Below, piece after piece: positions 37,934 through 46,707 of a stretch of DNA of 64,000 bases. Position 1 is the stretch's first letter. Every line of letters begins with the position of its first letter. The position numbers were made by a program, and so were the translations under genes. The notes under the pieces are model-generated. The model searched no databases and was not told the origin of the DNA. It worked only from the letters and a program-made list of their open reading frames with translations. The stretch spans positions 15,999-79,998 of the forward strand of contig NZ_LMDU01000004.1 in NCBI RefSeq assembly GCF_001425165.1. The letters are read 5' to 3'. This DNA is from Pelomonas sp. Root405 (lineage in GTDB: Bacteria; Pseudomonadota; Gammaproteobacteria; Burkholderiales; Burkholderiaceae_C).

Positions 37934-40900
37934 TCGCCGGTCTCGCTGGCCGCCGGTTTCCGTTGAAGGAACCACGACCTGGTGGGTGACGGTTGACTGT
38001 ACGCCCGCGACCCGGGAGCGCAGAACTCCACTTGCGTGCCCTTGTCCAGGCTGGTAAGGCTGAGCGTGCCGCCGACGAGTTCGGCGCGCTCGCGCATGCC
38101 GCTCAAGCCGAAATGCCCCTCCTTCTCGCCGGCGCGCAGCACCCCGGGGGGAATGCCCTTGCCGTCGTCGCGCACGCGCACGCGCAGCTGCCTTGGGTCA
38201 TACAGGATCTCGACTTCGATGTGCGTCGCTTCGGCATGGTGGAAGGCGTTGCGCAGCGCCTCGCCGGCGATGCGGAAGGTCTCGTCGCGCACGATGGGGT
38301 GCAGATGTTGCGGCCGTCCCTGCACTTCGACATGGGCCGATGCCGCATGGCCGCTCTCATTCGCGAGATCCTCGGCGAGCGCCCGCAAGGCGTCCGCGAG
38401 GTTGTTGGTCTCCAGCGTCGAGGCCCGCAAGCCTTCCACGGTGTCGCGGCCCTCCGTGATGGCCTCGGCGGCGCGGTCGATGGCGCTGGCGAGCACCTGC
38501 TTGGATTCGCGCGGCCGGTCGGGCAGCAGGTTCAACGCCGCCTGGAACTGCAGCAGCAGGCCGTGGAAATGCTGCAGCAGCGTGTCGTGCAGGTCGCGGG
38601 CGATGCGCGTTCGCTCGGCCACGCGCGCCTCCAGCTTTGCCTCGAACTGGCGCTGCAGGCGCCGGATGCGCATATGCAGCCAGAGCTGGAAGCCGCTCCA
38701 GGCCAGGCCCAGCAGCACGATCCCGGCGGCGAAGCGGAACCAGGTGGTCTGGTAGAAGGCCGGCGCAATGGCGAAGGCCAGCTGCGCGCCCTGCTCGTTC
38801 CACACGCCGCTGTTGTTGGCGGCCTTGACATGGAAGCGGTAGCTGCCCGGCGGCAGGTTGGTGTAGCTGACCTGGCGCCGGTCGACCACCTCCTGCCAGT
38901 CGTTGTCGTGCCCTTCCAGGCGGTAGCGAAAGCGGGTGCTCTTCGGGTCGACCAGGCTCAGGGCGGCGAACTCGATGCGCATGTCCCGCACCCGGGGGGG
39001 CAGGCGCAGGCCGTCGGCAACGGCATAGGGCTTCTGGTCGGCCACCAGCGTCTCGATGTGCACCGGCGGCGGCAGCGGATTCACCGGCAGGTGATTGGGG
39101 TCAATCACCTGGAGGTCAGCGCCCGACACCATCCAGAGCTTGCCATCCGGCCCTTTCGCCACCGGGGGATTGAAGTAGGCCGGCGAGAAGGCCAGCAGCG
39201 GGACGCCGTCTGCCGCGCCCCAGACCTTCGGGACGATGCGGTGGCTGGCGTCGGCGATCCAGGCCGCGACGTCGTCGCGCAGGACCCGCACCAGCCCGCA
39301 GGCGGCATAGACCCACAGCGACCCGTCGTCGTCCAGCGTCGACCAGTGGACCGTGTTGCAAGGCAGGCCGTTGCCGACGTCCAGCGTGGCGATGCGGCCC
39401 TCCTTGATGCGGCTCAGGCCGCCCTTCTCCGTGGCCGCCCACACCGCGCCCTCGGCATCGAGCCGCAGGCCTGCGACATGACCCGCGCCCAGCCCCTGCC
39501 CGGGCACCAGGCGCACCTCGACCTCGCCGTCCTTGAAGTACAACATCCCGCCGTCCTGCCAGAAGGACAGCCACACCCCACCGCGGTCGGCGACGATGAC
39601 CTTGGCCTGCTGCCGGCGCCCGAAGGTGGCCCAGGGGATGGTTTCGGCAAACCGGCCCTTGTGCAGCCGCACCAGGCCATCCTTGACCGACAGCCAGAGG
39701 TTGCCCGCCTCGTCGCCCGTGATGGAGAAGACCTCCGTGCCGGGCACGCCGCTGACCGGCACGAAGCGGTCGTCCGCGAAGTAGACGAGGCCACCGCCCG
39801 TGCTCACCCACAGCCGCCCGTCGGCGTCCTGGTACAGGGACTGCACGGCCGCATTCGGCAGCCCGTCGCGCTGCTTGTAGACGGTCAGCGTCGCGTCCTT
39901 CCAGCGTGCCAGTCCGTCATTCGTCGCCACCCAGACGCTGCCGTCCGTGGTGGTCAGCACGGCCTTGGTGGCCCCGTTGGGCAGGCCCTGCGCCATGGAG
40001 AGGGTCGTGACCGGCAGCTTGCGGAAGCGGTCGATGCCCTTCTCGCTGCCGTACCAGATGTTGCCCTCGCGGTCCTCGAAAAGACTGCAGGCGATATTGC
40101 CCGACAGGCCGTCGGCGCGGTTGAACGTGTCCGCCTTGCCATCCTGCAGGTGAACCAGCCCCAGGCCTTCGGTGCCTATCCACAGGCCGCCGTCACGGGC
40201 GCGCAGCAGCTTGTTCGATTTGATCTGGCTGTCATCGAGCCACTCGCGAGGATCGGCGGCGCTTCGCATCGGATAGGGCAGCAGCTTGTCACCGGCGACG
40301 CGCTTGATCCCGGCGCCGCGGATGCCGACCAGCAGCTGCCCATCGACGGTCGTGCTCAGGTCGCCCACGCGCGCGCCGGGGGCGTCGAATCGTTGCGGTG
40401 GGCCGGGCTTCCAGCGCCACAGGCCGGACTCCGCCCCGGCCCACAGCGCCCCGTCGCCATCCTCGGCCAGGCTCCAGACGAAGGAGCCGAAGCCGCCGCC
40501 GTGCGTGGTGCATTCCACCTGCCCGGCACGAACGGCACACAGCCGCCCCGGGTTCGCGAGCACGCCGGCCCAGACCGTGCCGTCGCGATCTTCCAGCAAC
40601 GACGTCACGAAGCCCCCGCCAAGCTGTGGATAGCGCGTCAGCTCGGCGCCATTCCAGCTGGCCAGGCCGTCGAAGGTGCCGATCCAGAGCGTCCCGTCGC
40701 GGGACACCATCAGGGCATAGGGGTTGTCCGGCAGCGACTGGCCCGCCGGTGGCTGCCAGGGAACGAAGCGCAGGCCATCGAAGCGGAACAGGCCAAATGA
40801 CCCGCCGACCCAGAGATAGCCGTCGGGCGTCTGTGCCATGGAGAAGACGAGCCCGAGCAAGGCCCCGTCCCGGGCTGTCCAGGAGGTGTGCGCGTACTGG

Positions 40901-41016
40901 GATGCCTGCAGGGCCGGATCGCCCGCGCGGGCAGTGGCCGGCGAGGTGAGCAGCGCCGCGGCCAGCAGCAGCCCTGGCAGGAGGCGTCCTCGGCGCCGGC
41001 CTTCGAGTTCACTCAC
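37930..41016 (-). CDS. Two-component sensor kinase with periplasmic propeller (Reg_prop/YYY/HisKA_3), copy 1
   Basis: 1028 residues. Signal sequence or first helix, then about 14 beta-propeller repeats (YLWVGGSFGLFRFDGLRF, DGTLWIGTFDGLASWN, REGNIWYGSEKGIDRF), a Y_Y_Y domain (RYRLEGHDNDWQEV, YTNLPPGSYRFHVKAANNSG), one membrane helix at about residue 760 (FAAGIVLLGLAWSGFQLW), HisKA_3 with phospho-His in ARDLHDTLLQHFHGL, and an HATPase (VRVRDDGKGI, GHFGLSGMRERAEL). Such one-protein sensors in Bacteroidetes and proteobacteria detect glycan fragments, fitting the sugar loci. The stimulus is unknown. It is a close tandem duplicate of the next gene; the cognate regulator overlaps its stop. Confidence 0.9.
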   Translation of the reverse strand: MSELEGRRRGRLLPGLLLAAALLTSPATARAGDPALQASQYAHTSWTARDGALLGLVFSMAQTPDGYLWVGGSFGLFRFDGLRFVPWQPPAGQSLPDNPYALMVSRDGTLWIGTFDGLASWNGAELTRYPQLGGGFVTSLLEDRDGTVWAGVLANPGRLCAVRAGQVECTTHGGGFGSFVWSLAEDGDGALWAGAESGLWRWKPGPPQRFDAPGARVGDLSTTVDGQLLVGIRGAGIKRVAGDKLLPYPMRSAADPREWLDDSQIKSNKLLRARDGGLWIGTEGLGLVHLQDGKADTFNRADGLSGNIACSLFEDREGNIWYGSEKGIDRFRKLPVTTLSMAQGLPNGATKAVLTTTDGSVWVATNDGLARWKDATLTVYKQRDGLPNAAVQSLYQDADGRLWVSTGGGLVYFADDRFVPVSGVPGTEVFSITGDEAGNLWLSVKDGLVRLHKGRFAETIPWATFGRRQQAKVIVADRGGVWLSFWQDGGMLYFKDGEVEVRLVPGQGLGAGHVAGLRLDAEGAVWAATEKGGLSRIKEGRIATLDVGNGLPCNTVHWSTLDDDGSLWVYAACGLVRVLRDDVAAWIADASHRIVPKVWGAADGVPLLAFSPAYFNPPVAKGPDGKLWMVSGADLQVIDPNHLPVNPLPPPVHIETLVADQKPYAVADGLRLPPRVRDMRIEFAALSLVDPKSTRFRYRLEGHDNDWQEVVDRRQVSYTNLPPGSYRFHVKAANNSGVWNEQGAQLAFAIAPAFYQTTWFRFAAGIVLLGLAWSGFQLWLHMRIRRLQRQFEAKLEARVAERTRIARDLHDTLLQHFHGLLLQFQAALNLLPDRPRESKQVLASAIDRAAEAITEGRDTVEGLRASTLETNNLADALRALAEDLANESGHAASAHVEVQGRPQHLHPIVRDETFRIAGEALRNAFHHAEATHIEVEILYDPRQLRVRVRDDGKGIPPGVLRAGEKEGHFGLSGMRERAELVGGTLSLTSLDKGTQVEFCAPGSRAYSQPSPTRSWFLQRKPAASETGE

Positions 41017-41082
41017 CGCAAGTCCCTTCGCTGCTGGAGCACGGGGCAGCGTAGCGCGAAAAGCCGCGCGTCTTGCGCCTGG

Positions 41083-44000
41083 TCATTCGGCAACCTGGCC
41101 GGACGCGAACTTCTTGAATGGCAGCCACCAAGGCGTCGATGAAGGCGCGCTGTACGCCCGGGATGCAGGCGCTGTGAATTCCACATCCGTGCCCGCATGC
41201 ACGTCGCTGCGGAGGGTGAGCTTGCCCCCGACGAGTTCGGCGCGCTCGCGCATGCCGCTCAGCCCGAAGTGACCCTGCTTCTCGCCGGCGCGCAGCACCT
41301 CGGGGTCGACGCCCCGGCCGTCGTCGCGAATGCGGACCGACAGTTGCTGCGGGTCGTAGCGGATCTCGATGTGGATCCGCTTCGCATCGGCGTGATGGAA
41401 GGCGTTGCGCAGCGCCTCGCCGGCGATGCGGAAGGCCTCGTCGCGCATGACGGGGTGCAGGGCCTGCGGCCGGCCCTGCACTTCCACATGGGCGGATGCC
41501 GCGAGGCCGGGCTCGTTCGCGAGCTCCTCGACCAGCGCGCGCAAGGCGCCGGCCAGGTCGTGTGTGTCCAGCGACGAGGTCCGCAGACCTTCCACGGTAC
41601 TGCGGCCTTCGGTGATGGCCTCGGCCGCGCGGTCGATGGCGCCGGCAAGGATCTGCCTGGATTCGCGCGGCCGGTCGGGCAGCAGATTGAACGCGGCCTG
41701 GAACTGCAGCAGCAGGCCGTGGAAATGCTGCAGCAAGGTGTCGTGCAGGGCGCGCGCGATGCGCGTGCGCTCAGCCAAGCGGGCCTCCAGCCGCGCCTCG
41801 AACTGCCGGTGCAGCCGCCGGATGCGCAGGTGCAGCCAGAGCCGCACGCCGCTCCATGCCAGTGCCAAAAGCATGATCACGGCGGCGAAGCGGAACCAGG
41901 CCGTCTGATAGAAGGCCGGCGCGATGGCGAAGGCCAACTGCGCGCCCTCCTCGTTCCACACGCCGCTGTTGTTGGCGGCCTTGACGTGGAAGCGGTAGTT
42001 GCCCGGCGGCAGGTTGGTGTAGCTGACCTGCCGCCGATCGACGACCTCTCGCCAATCGGTGTCGTGCCCGTCCAGCCGGTAGCGGAAACGCGTGGTCTTC
42101 GGCTCCGCAAAGGTCAGTGCCACGAACTCGATCGTCATGTCGCGCACCAGCGGGGGCAGGCGAAGGTCATTCGAGACCGGGTAGGACTTGCGGTCGGCGA
42201 CGAGCGCGTCGATATGGACCGGCGGAGGCACCGGGTTGAACGACAGGTGCTTGGGATCGACCACCTGGACCTCGGCGTTCGAAATGAACCACAGTTTTCC
42301 GTCCGGGCCTTTGGCCACCGGAGGATTGAAATAGGCCGGCGTGTCGGGCCTGAGCGGAACGCCATCTGCGGCGCCCCAGAGCGTCGGGGAGATCTTGTGG
42401 CCCGGGTCGGCGATCCAGGCCGCCAGGTCGTCCCGCAGCACCCGCACAAGCCCGCAGACGGTGTACATCCACATCGCCCCGTGGTCGTCCACCGTGGACC
42501 AGTGAACTGACTTGCAGGGCAGGCCGCTATCGACCGAGAGCGTCGTGACACGGCCTTCCTTGATCCGGCTGAGGCCGCTCCCGCTGGTGGCCGCCCATAC
42601 CGCCCCTTCGGCATCCAGCCGGATGTCGGCCAGGAAACTGTCGTCCCGCCCTTGCGTGGGCCTGTAGGTTGCCTGGACCTTGCCGTCCTTGAAGTAGACG
42701 ACCGAGTTGTCCTGCCAGAACGACACCCACAGGCCGCCTTGATCGGCGATGAGAACCTGGCCGCGATGGACGACCTGGCCCCGCTGCTCGACGTCGACCG
42801 CGGCCCAGGAAATGTTCTCGACGAAACGGCTCTGGTGCAGCCTTGCAAGGCCCTGGTCGGTCGCCAGCCAGAGGTTGCCTTGCGCATCCCCCGTCATGGC
42901 GTGGACCTGGTGCCCTGGACCGCTGTCGACCGCGATGAATCGACCTTCCGCGAAGTAGGCGAGGCCGCCGGCGGTGCTGACCCACAGGCGGCCGTCGACG
43001 TCCTGGTACAGGGACCGCACGCGCGAAGCGGGCAGGCCGTCCCGCTCCCTGTAGGTGGTGGGCTTTCCGCCCCGCCACCGCGCCAGCCCATCCTCCGTGG
43101 ACACCCAGACACTGCCGTCCCTGGCGGTCAGGACCGCCCTGGAGACCTCGTCGGGCAGGCCCTGTTGCGTTGAAATCGCCGTGACCGGCAGCTTGCGGAA
43201 ACGGTCAATGCCCTTCTCGCTGCCGTACCAGATGTTGCCCTCGCGGTCCTCGAACAAGCTGCAGGCGACATTGCCCGAGAGGCCCGCTATTCGGTTGAAG
43301 GTGTCCGCCCGGCCGTCCTTCACATGCATGAGGCCCAGGCCGTCGGTGCCGATCCACAGCCCGCCGTCGCGGTCGCGCAGCAGCTTGTTGGACCGGATGT
43401 CGCGGTCGGCAATCCAGCCATCAGGGCCGGCGTCGCGCCGAAACGAATGGGGCACGAGGTGGTCGCCGGCCACCTCCTTCAGCCCGCCGCGCTGAACGCC
43501 GACCAGTACCTGTCCATCGACGGTCGTGGTCAGGTCGCCCACGCGCAGGCCAGGCATCGGGTACTGCCTGGGCGCCCCAGGGGCCCATCGCCAGACGCCT
43601 GAATCGGCACCGGCCCACAGCACGCCGGCGCTGTCCTGAGCCAGGCTCCAGACGAACTTGCCGAACCCGCCATCCGGTATGGCGCATTGCACCTGCCCTG
43701 CGCGAATGGCGCACAGTTGCCCCTTGTCCGAAAGCACGCCCGCCCAGACGGTGCCGTCGCGGTCTTCAAACAGCGACGTGACGAACTTCTCGTCGATCTC
43801 CGGATACTGGGTCAATTGCCGTCCATTCCAGCTGGACAGGCCCCAGAAGGTGCCGATCCACAACGTGCCATCGCGCGACACCAACAGGCTGTAAGGCCCC
43901 GCCGGCAGCGACTGCCCGACCGGCGGCTGCCAAGGCACGAACCGAAGGCCGTCGAAGCGAAGGAGTCCTAACGAGGTCGCGACCCAGAGATAGCCGTCAG

Positions 44001-44190
44001 GCGTCTGTGCCGTCGCGAATACGCGGTCGAGCGGTGCCCCGTCCCGGGCCGTCCACGAGGTGTGCGCGTATTGGGCGATCTGCAGCGGCGGGTGGACCGC
44101 GAGAACGGGCGGCGGCGACGTGAACAGCGCCAACGCCAGGAGCAGGCCTGGCCTGGTGAGCCGTTGACGCTGGCCGGCCAGTTCACTCAT
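41083..44190 (-). CDS. Two-component sensor kinase with periplasmic propeller, copy 2
   Basis: 1035 residues with the same architecture as copy 1 and highly similar throughout, including MSEL at the start, the GNIWYGSEKGIDRFRKLPVT blade and HDTLLQHFHGLLLQFQAA in the kinase core. In the H-box the residue two before the phospho-His is Ala (ARALHD) where copy 1 has Asp. Differences are densest in the propeller blades, so the two may sense different ligands and use the same regulator. The start at 44190 matches copy 1 and has AAGGGA upstream; a longer start at 44259 is unlikely. The gap to copy 1 is 66 bp. A shared block, GGCAGCGTAGCGCGAAA, lies upstream of both (41045, 44218). Confidence 0.9.
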   Translation of the reverse strand: MSELAGQRQRLTRPGLLLALALFTSPPPVLAVHPPLQIAQYAHTSWTARDGAPLDRVFATAQTPDGYLWVATSLGLLRFDGLRFVPWQPPVGQSLPAGPYSLLVSRDGTLWIGTFWGLSSWNGRQLTQYPEIDEKFVTSLFEDRDGTVWAGVLSDKGQLCAIRAGQVQCAIPDGGFGKFVWSLAQDSAGVLWAGADSGVWRWAPGAPRQYPMPGLRVGDLTTTVDGQVLVGVQRGGLKEVAGDHLVPHSFRRDAGPDGWIADRDIRSNKLLRDRDGGLWIGTDGLGLMHVKDGRADTFNRIAGLSGNVACSLFEDREGNIWYGSEKGIDRFRKLPVTAISTQQGLPDEVSRAVLTARDGSVWVSTEDGLARWRGGKPTTYRERDGLPASRVRSLYQDVDGRLWVSTAGGLAYFAEGRFIAVDSGPGHQVHAMTGDAQGNLWLATDQGLARLHQSRFVENISWAAVDVEQRGQVVHRGQVLIADQGGLWVSFWQDNSVVYFKDGKVQATYRPTQGRDDSFLADIRLDAEGAVWAATSGSGLSRIKEGRVTTLSVDSGLPCKSVHWSTVDDHGAMWMYTVCGLVRVLRDDLAAWIADPGHKISPTLWGAADGVPLRPDTPAYFNPPVAKGPDGKLWFISNAEVQVVDPKHLSFNPVPPPVHIDALVADRKSYPVSNDLRLPPLVRDMTIEFVALTFAEPKTTRFRYRLDGHDTDWREVVDRRQVSYTNLPPGNYRFHVKAANNSGVWNEEGAQLAFAIAPAFYQTAWFRFAAVIMLLALAWSGVRLWLHLRIRRLHRQFEARLEARLAERTRIARALHDTLLQHFHGLLLQFQAAFNLLPDRPRESRQILAGAIDRAAEAITEGRSTVEGLRTSSLDTHDLAGALRALVEELANEPGLAASAHVEVQGRPQALHPVMRDEAFRIAGEALRNAFHHADAKRIHIEIRYDPQQLSVRIRDDGRGVDPEVLRAGEKQGHFGLSGMRERAELVGGKLTLRSDVHAGTDVEFTAPASRAYSAPSSTPWWLPFKKFASGQVAE

Positions 44191-44265
44191 GGGGCATCCC
44201 TTGCCGTTGGGGTCACCGGCAGCGTAGCGCGAAAGGCTGAGAGTGGCGCCGCAATCCATGCTGCG

Positions 44266-45405
44266 TCAGGCCTTGCCCGCCCCTTCCGGCAGCGTGACCA
44301 CGCGGTTGCGACCCTGCGACTTGGCCTGGTACATGGCGCGGTCGGCGCGTTCGACCAGCGCATCGACGGACTCGGGCGGCGCGTGCCCGGTCAGCCCGAT
44401 CGATACCGTGAACGTCAGCGTCTCGCCGCCCGGAATGGTCACGGCCGCAGCGGCCACCTGTTCAAGCAGCCGGGCCGCTCCCTGGGCCGCTTCGTCTGCG
44501 CTGCTACATGGGTAGATGACGAGGAACTCCTCGCCGCCCCAGCGGCCGACGGTGTCGGTGCCGCGCATCGCCGCGCCCGCCTGCTCGGCGAAGGCGCGCA
44601 GCACGCTGTCGCCCACCGCATGGCCATGGCTGTCGTTGATGCGCTTGAAGTGGTCCAGGTCGACCAGCGCCACCGCAAAGCCGCCGCCCGAACGCTGGCT
44701 GGCCGCGCAATGCTGCGCCAGCAGCTCGCTCATGTGGCGGCGGTTGAACAGCCCGGTGAGCGCGTCGCGCGCGGCCAGCTCCGCCAGCACGCGGGTCTGC
44801 GTGAGGTTGGCTTCATCGGCCCGGCGCTTTTCCAGCACCAGCTCGTCCTTGCGCCGACTCAACTCGATGGACAGGCGGTACATCACCACACCCAGCACGA
44901 GCGGGTAGCTCAGCAGGAAGGGCACGCACAGCAGCACGGTCATGAAGCTCGTTTCCGGCAGGAACTTCGGCCCCACGAGCAGCAGCGCCATGGCCGCGCC
45001 CGCCAGGTGAGCGAGCACGCCTTTGCCAAATAGCTTGGCGCCGCCGGTCGCAAAGTTGTTCATCGCCAGTGCGGCCAGCAGCAGCACGCTGGGCAGCAGG
45101 TTGAAGGCCATCGCCACCGGCCAGACACCGCCCGCGAACGAGTCCACCATCAGGTTGCGGCGTTCAGCGGCATAGGGTGAGGCCGAACGCAGGCTGATGC
45201 GCAAGGCGACGTGCGGCCAGGCAAAGCAATAGACGAGCATGACGCCCCAGACCCAGGCCGGTGCGCCGGCCTGATGCAGCCCGGCGCCTGCGCAGAGTGA
45301 ACCGATGCCCAGGCCCACCGTGCGAGGCAGGTAGGTGCGGCGGGCGAGCCCCGAGCCGCGCCGCGGGGCGCCAGCGGGACGTGAGGCGCTTTCACTTGTG
45401 TCCAT
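44266..45405 (-). CDS. Diguanylate cyclase, MASE2-GGDEF
   Basis: 379 residues. Six or so hydrophobic segments in the first 190 residues match the MASE2 membrane sensor (RRTYLPRTVGLGIGSL, a YCFAWPHVAL segment and SFAGG region) known from AdrA/DgcC-type enzymes. A short coiled stretch (LSRRKDELVLEKRRADEANL) leads to the GGDEF domain: RDALTGLFNRR, LVDLDHFKRINDSHGH, active site GGEEF, and an intact RGTD inhibition site five residues before it. It should make cyclic di-GMP and be product-inhibited, controlling biofilm or motility. 75 bp separate it from the downstream kinase gene. The 228 bp before its start hold no gene; a GC-rich leader with possible stems is all I see. Confidence 0.9.
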   Translation of the reverse strand: MDTSESASRPAGAPRRGSGLARRTYLPRTVGLGIGSLCAGAGLHQAGAPAWVWGVMLVYCFAWPHVALRISLRSASPYAAERRNLMVDSFAGGVWPVAMAFNLLPSVLLLAALAMNNFATGGAKLFGKGVLAHLAGAAMALLLVGPKFLPETSFMTVLLCVPFLLSYPLVLGVVMYRLSIELSRRKDELVLEKRRADEANLTQTRVLAELAARDALTGLFNRRHMSELLAQHCAASQRSGGGFAVALVDLDHFKRINDSHGHAVGDSVLRAFAEQAGAAMRGTDTVGRWGGEEFLVIYPCSSADEAAQGAARLLEQVAAAAVTIPGGETLTFTVSIGLTGHAPPESVDALVERADRAMYQAKSQGRNRVVTLPEGAGKA

Positions 45406-45633
45406 GGTTTCCCCGCGAGAGTCCCCCGGCCGGCATCTGGTGATGCGTCCGCGTACGGGTCCCCGGCCATGCGTCAGCGCGCGAATAGCCCCCGTCTTGT
45501 CTCCCGAGGCCGGATTGAGCCACGGTGTCGGTTTGTCTTCAAGCGGGTCAGTCCTCTCGCTCGCCAGCTCGGCGCTGGACTCGTGGCGCTGGCGATCAGC
45601 GCCCGCTGATGATCCGGCGTGAAAGCACGGCTT

Positions 45634-46425
45634 TCACCGCAACTTCAGCGCCCACTGGATGCCGCCGAGCACATGCTGCTGGAAGGTCGGCATGCGCCAC
45701 ACGACCTCGTTGTGCCCGAGCGCCGTGTAGAACACCCTCCCCTTGCCAACCTCGCGGCTCCATGAAAGGGGGTAATTGCCCGGCGCGCCGGTGTTGGGAT
45801 GCCGGTCCAGCGTGAGCAGCTCATGCACGCGCTCGGGCTGGTAGTTCTTGAAGACGTAGATCTCTTCCAGCTGATCGTCGAGGTTCCAGGTGGCGCCCAG
45901 GTGGCCGTTTGCCGGGTGGGCGGCATCGCGGTTGATGGCTTTGATGCGCACCTGCTCGCGGTGATAGTCGAACTCGCCGCCCAGCATGTCGATGTAGGGC
46001 CGGTAGGCGTGCAGGGTGTCGGAGGCGCTGTGGATGCCGATGAAGGCACCGCCGTCCTGAACCCACTGCATGAAGGCGGCCTGGTCGGGCAGCGGCAGAT
46101 CGCCGGTGGTGCTGGCGAAGACGATGCCGTCGTAACGCTTGAGCGCCGCCGGGTTCAGCGTGCTCGCCAGCATGGCCTTGACCTGCTCGGCGTAGGCGGC
46201 CGGCGCCATGCCTTCCACGGGCGTGACGGCGGCCAGCTCAACCTCGTAGACGCCGGACGACTGGCCAAGCGAGGCCAGCACGCGCTCGGCCGTCTCGATG
46301 GAGGCGTGGCGATAGCCGAGTGTCGTCGTGACGACGAGCAGCTTCTTCGGTGGGGCAGCGAGGGCTTCGGTGACGAGGCCGCAGGTCATGGCGACAAGGC
46401 ATGCGAGCCAGGCAAGGCATTTCAT
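45634..46425 (-). CDS. ThuA-like domain protein, secreted
   Basis: 263 residues with a signal peptide (LACLVAMTCGLVTEALA-AP). The body is a ThuA-like, glutamine-amidotransferase-like fold: KLLVVTTTLGYRHASIETAERVL, YDGIVFASTTGDLPL, FMQWVQDGGAFIGIHSASDT, MLGGEFDYH, NRDAAHPA and WSREVGKGRVFYTALGHN. Family members are linked to trehalose or other sugar metabolism, or occur as modules of secreted glucose/sorbosone dehydrogenase-like proteins; the catalytic role is not established. It stands alone: the diguanylate cyclase start is 228 bp downstream, and tRNA-Arg with its terminator is upstream. Regulation not visible. Confidence 0.85.
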   Translation of the reverse strand: MKCLAWLACLVAMTCGLVTEALAAPPKKLLVVTTTLGYRHASIETAERVLASLGQSSGVYEVELAAVTPVEGMAPAAYAEQVKAMLASTLNPAALKRYDGIVFASTTGDLPLPDQAAFMQWVQDGGAFIGIHSASDTLHAYRPYIDMLGGEFDYHREQVRIKAINRDAAHPANGHLGATWNLDDQLEEIYVFKNYQPERVHELLTLDRHPNTGAPGNYPLSWSREVGKGRVFYTALGHNEVVWRMPTFQQHVLGGIQWALKLR

Positions 46426-46510
46426 CGGTCGGTCTCCTTGGATGTTCTTTGGATGGCCGAGCGTACCGAACCTGCCGACCAGGAGGCAGTTGCGAGCTAC
46501 AAAGGAAAAC

Positions 46511-46536
46511 GGGCTAGACGCCTAAACGTCTAACCC
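46511..46536 (-). terminator. Rho-independent terminator after tRNA-Arg
   Basis: On the minus strand a stem GGGTTAGACG / CGTCTAGCCC (one G-T pair) closes a six-base loop and is followed by GTTTTCCTTT. It lies 18 bp past the CCA end of the tRNA and between it and the ThuA-like gene, so it should end the tRNA transcript. Confidence 0.8.
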
Positions 46537-46554
46537 GTGTTCTCTTCTTATTTT

Positions 46555-46631
46555 TGGTGCGGCTGGCAGGATTCGAACCCACGACCCCTTGGTTCGTAGC
46601 CAAGTACTCTATCCAACTGAGCTACAGCCGC
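46555..46631 (-). tRNA. tRNA-Arg (anticodon ACG)
   Basis: 77 nt including encoded CCA. Read on the minus strand: acceptor GCGGCTG pairs with CAGCCGC, D-arm with GCTCAGTTGGATAGAGT, anticodon arm CTTGG-CTACGAA-CCAAG giving anticodon ACG, and T-arm GTGGG-TTCGAAT-CCTGC (one mismatch-tolerant pair). It decodes CGN arginine codons, mainly CGU/CGC after A34 deamination. Confidence 0.97.
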
Positions 46632-46707
46632 TGAAGCCTCACAGTATAACCAGCTTTTTCAAGTACCGGCAAGAGTTGGTTGAGTTTCTTGAAAATATCA
46701 ACCGCAA

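Noticed and set aside
37993-40800. 935-residue plus-strand frame opposite the sensor kinase
   Set aside because: Antisense of the propeller repeats; the kinase boxes lie on the minus strand.
45406-45633. Possible cyclic di-GMP riboswitch before the diguanylate cyclase
   Set aside because: GGACGC and GC-rich stems are present, but the conserved GEMM core and tetraloop receptor could not be found.
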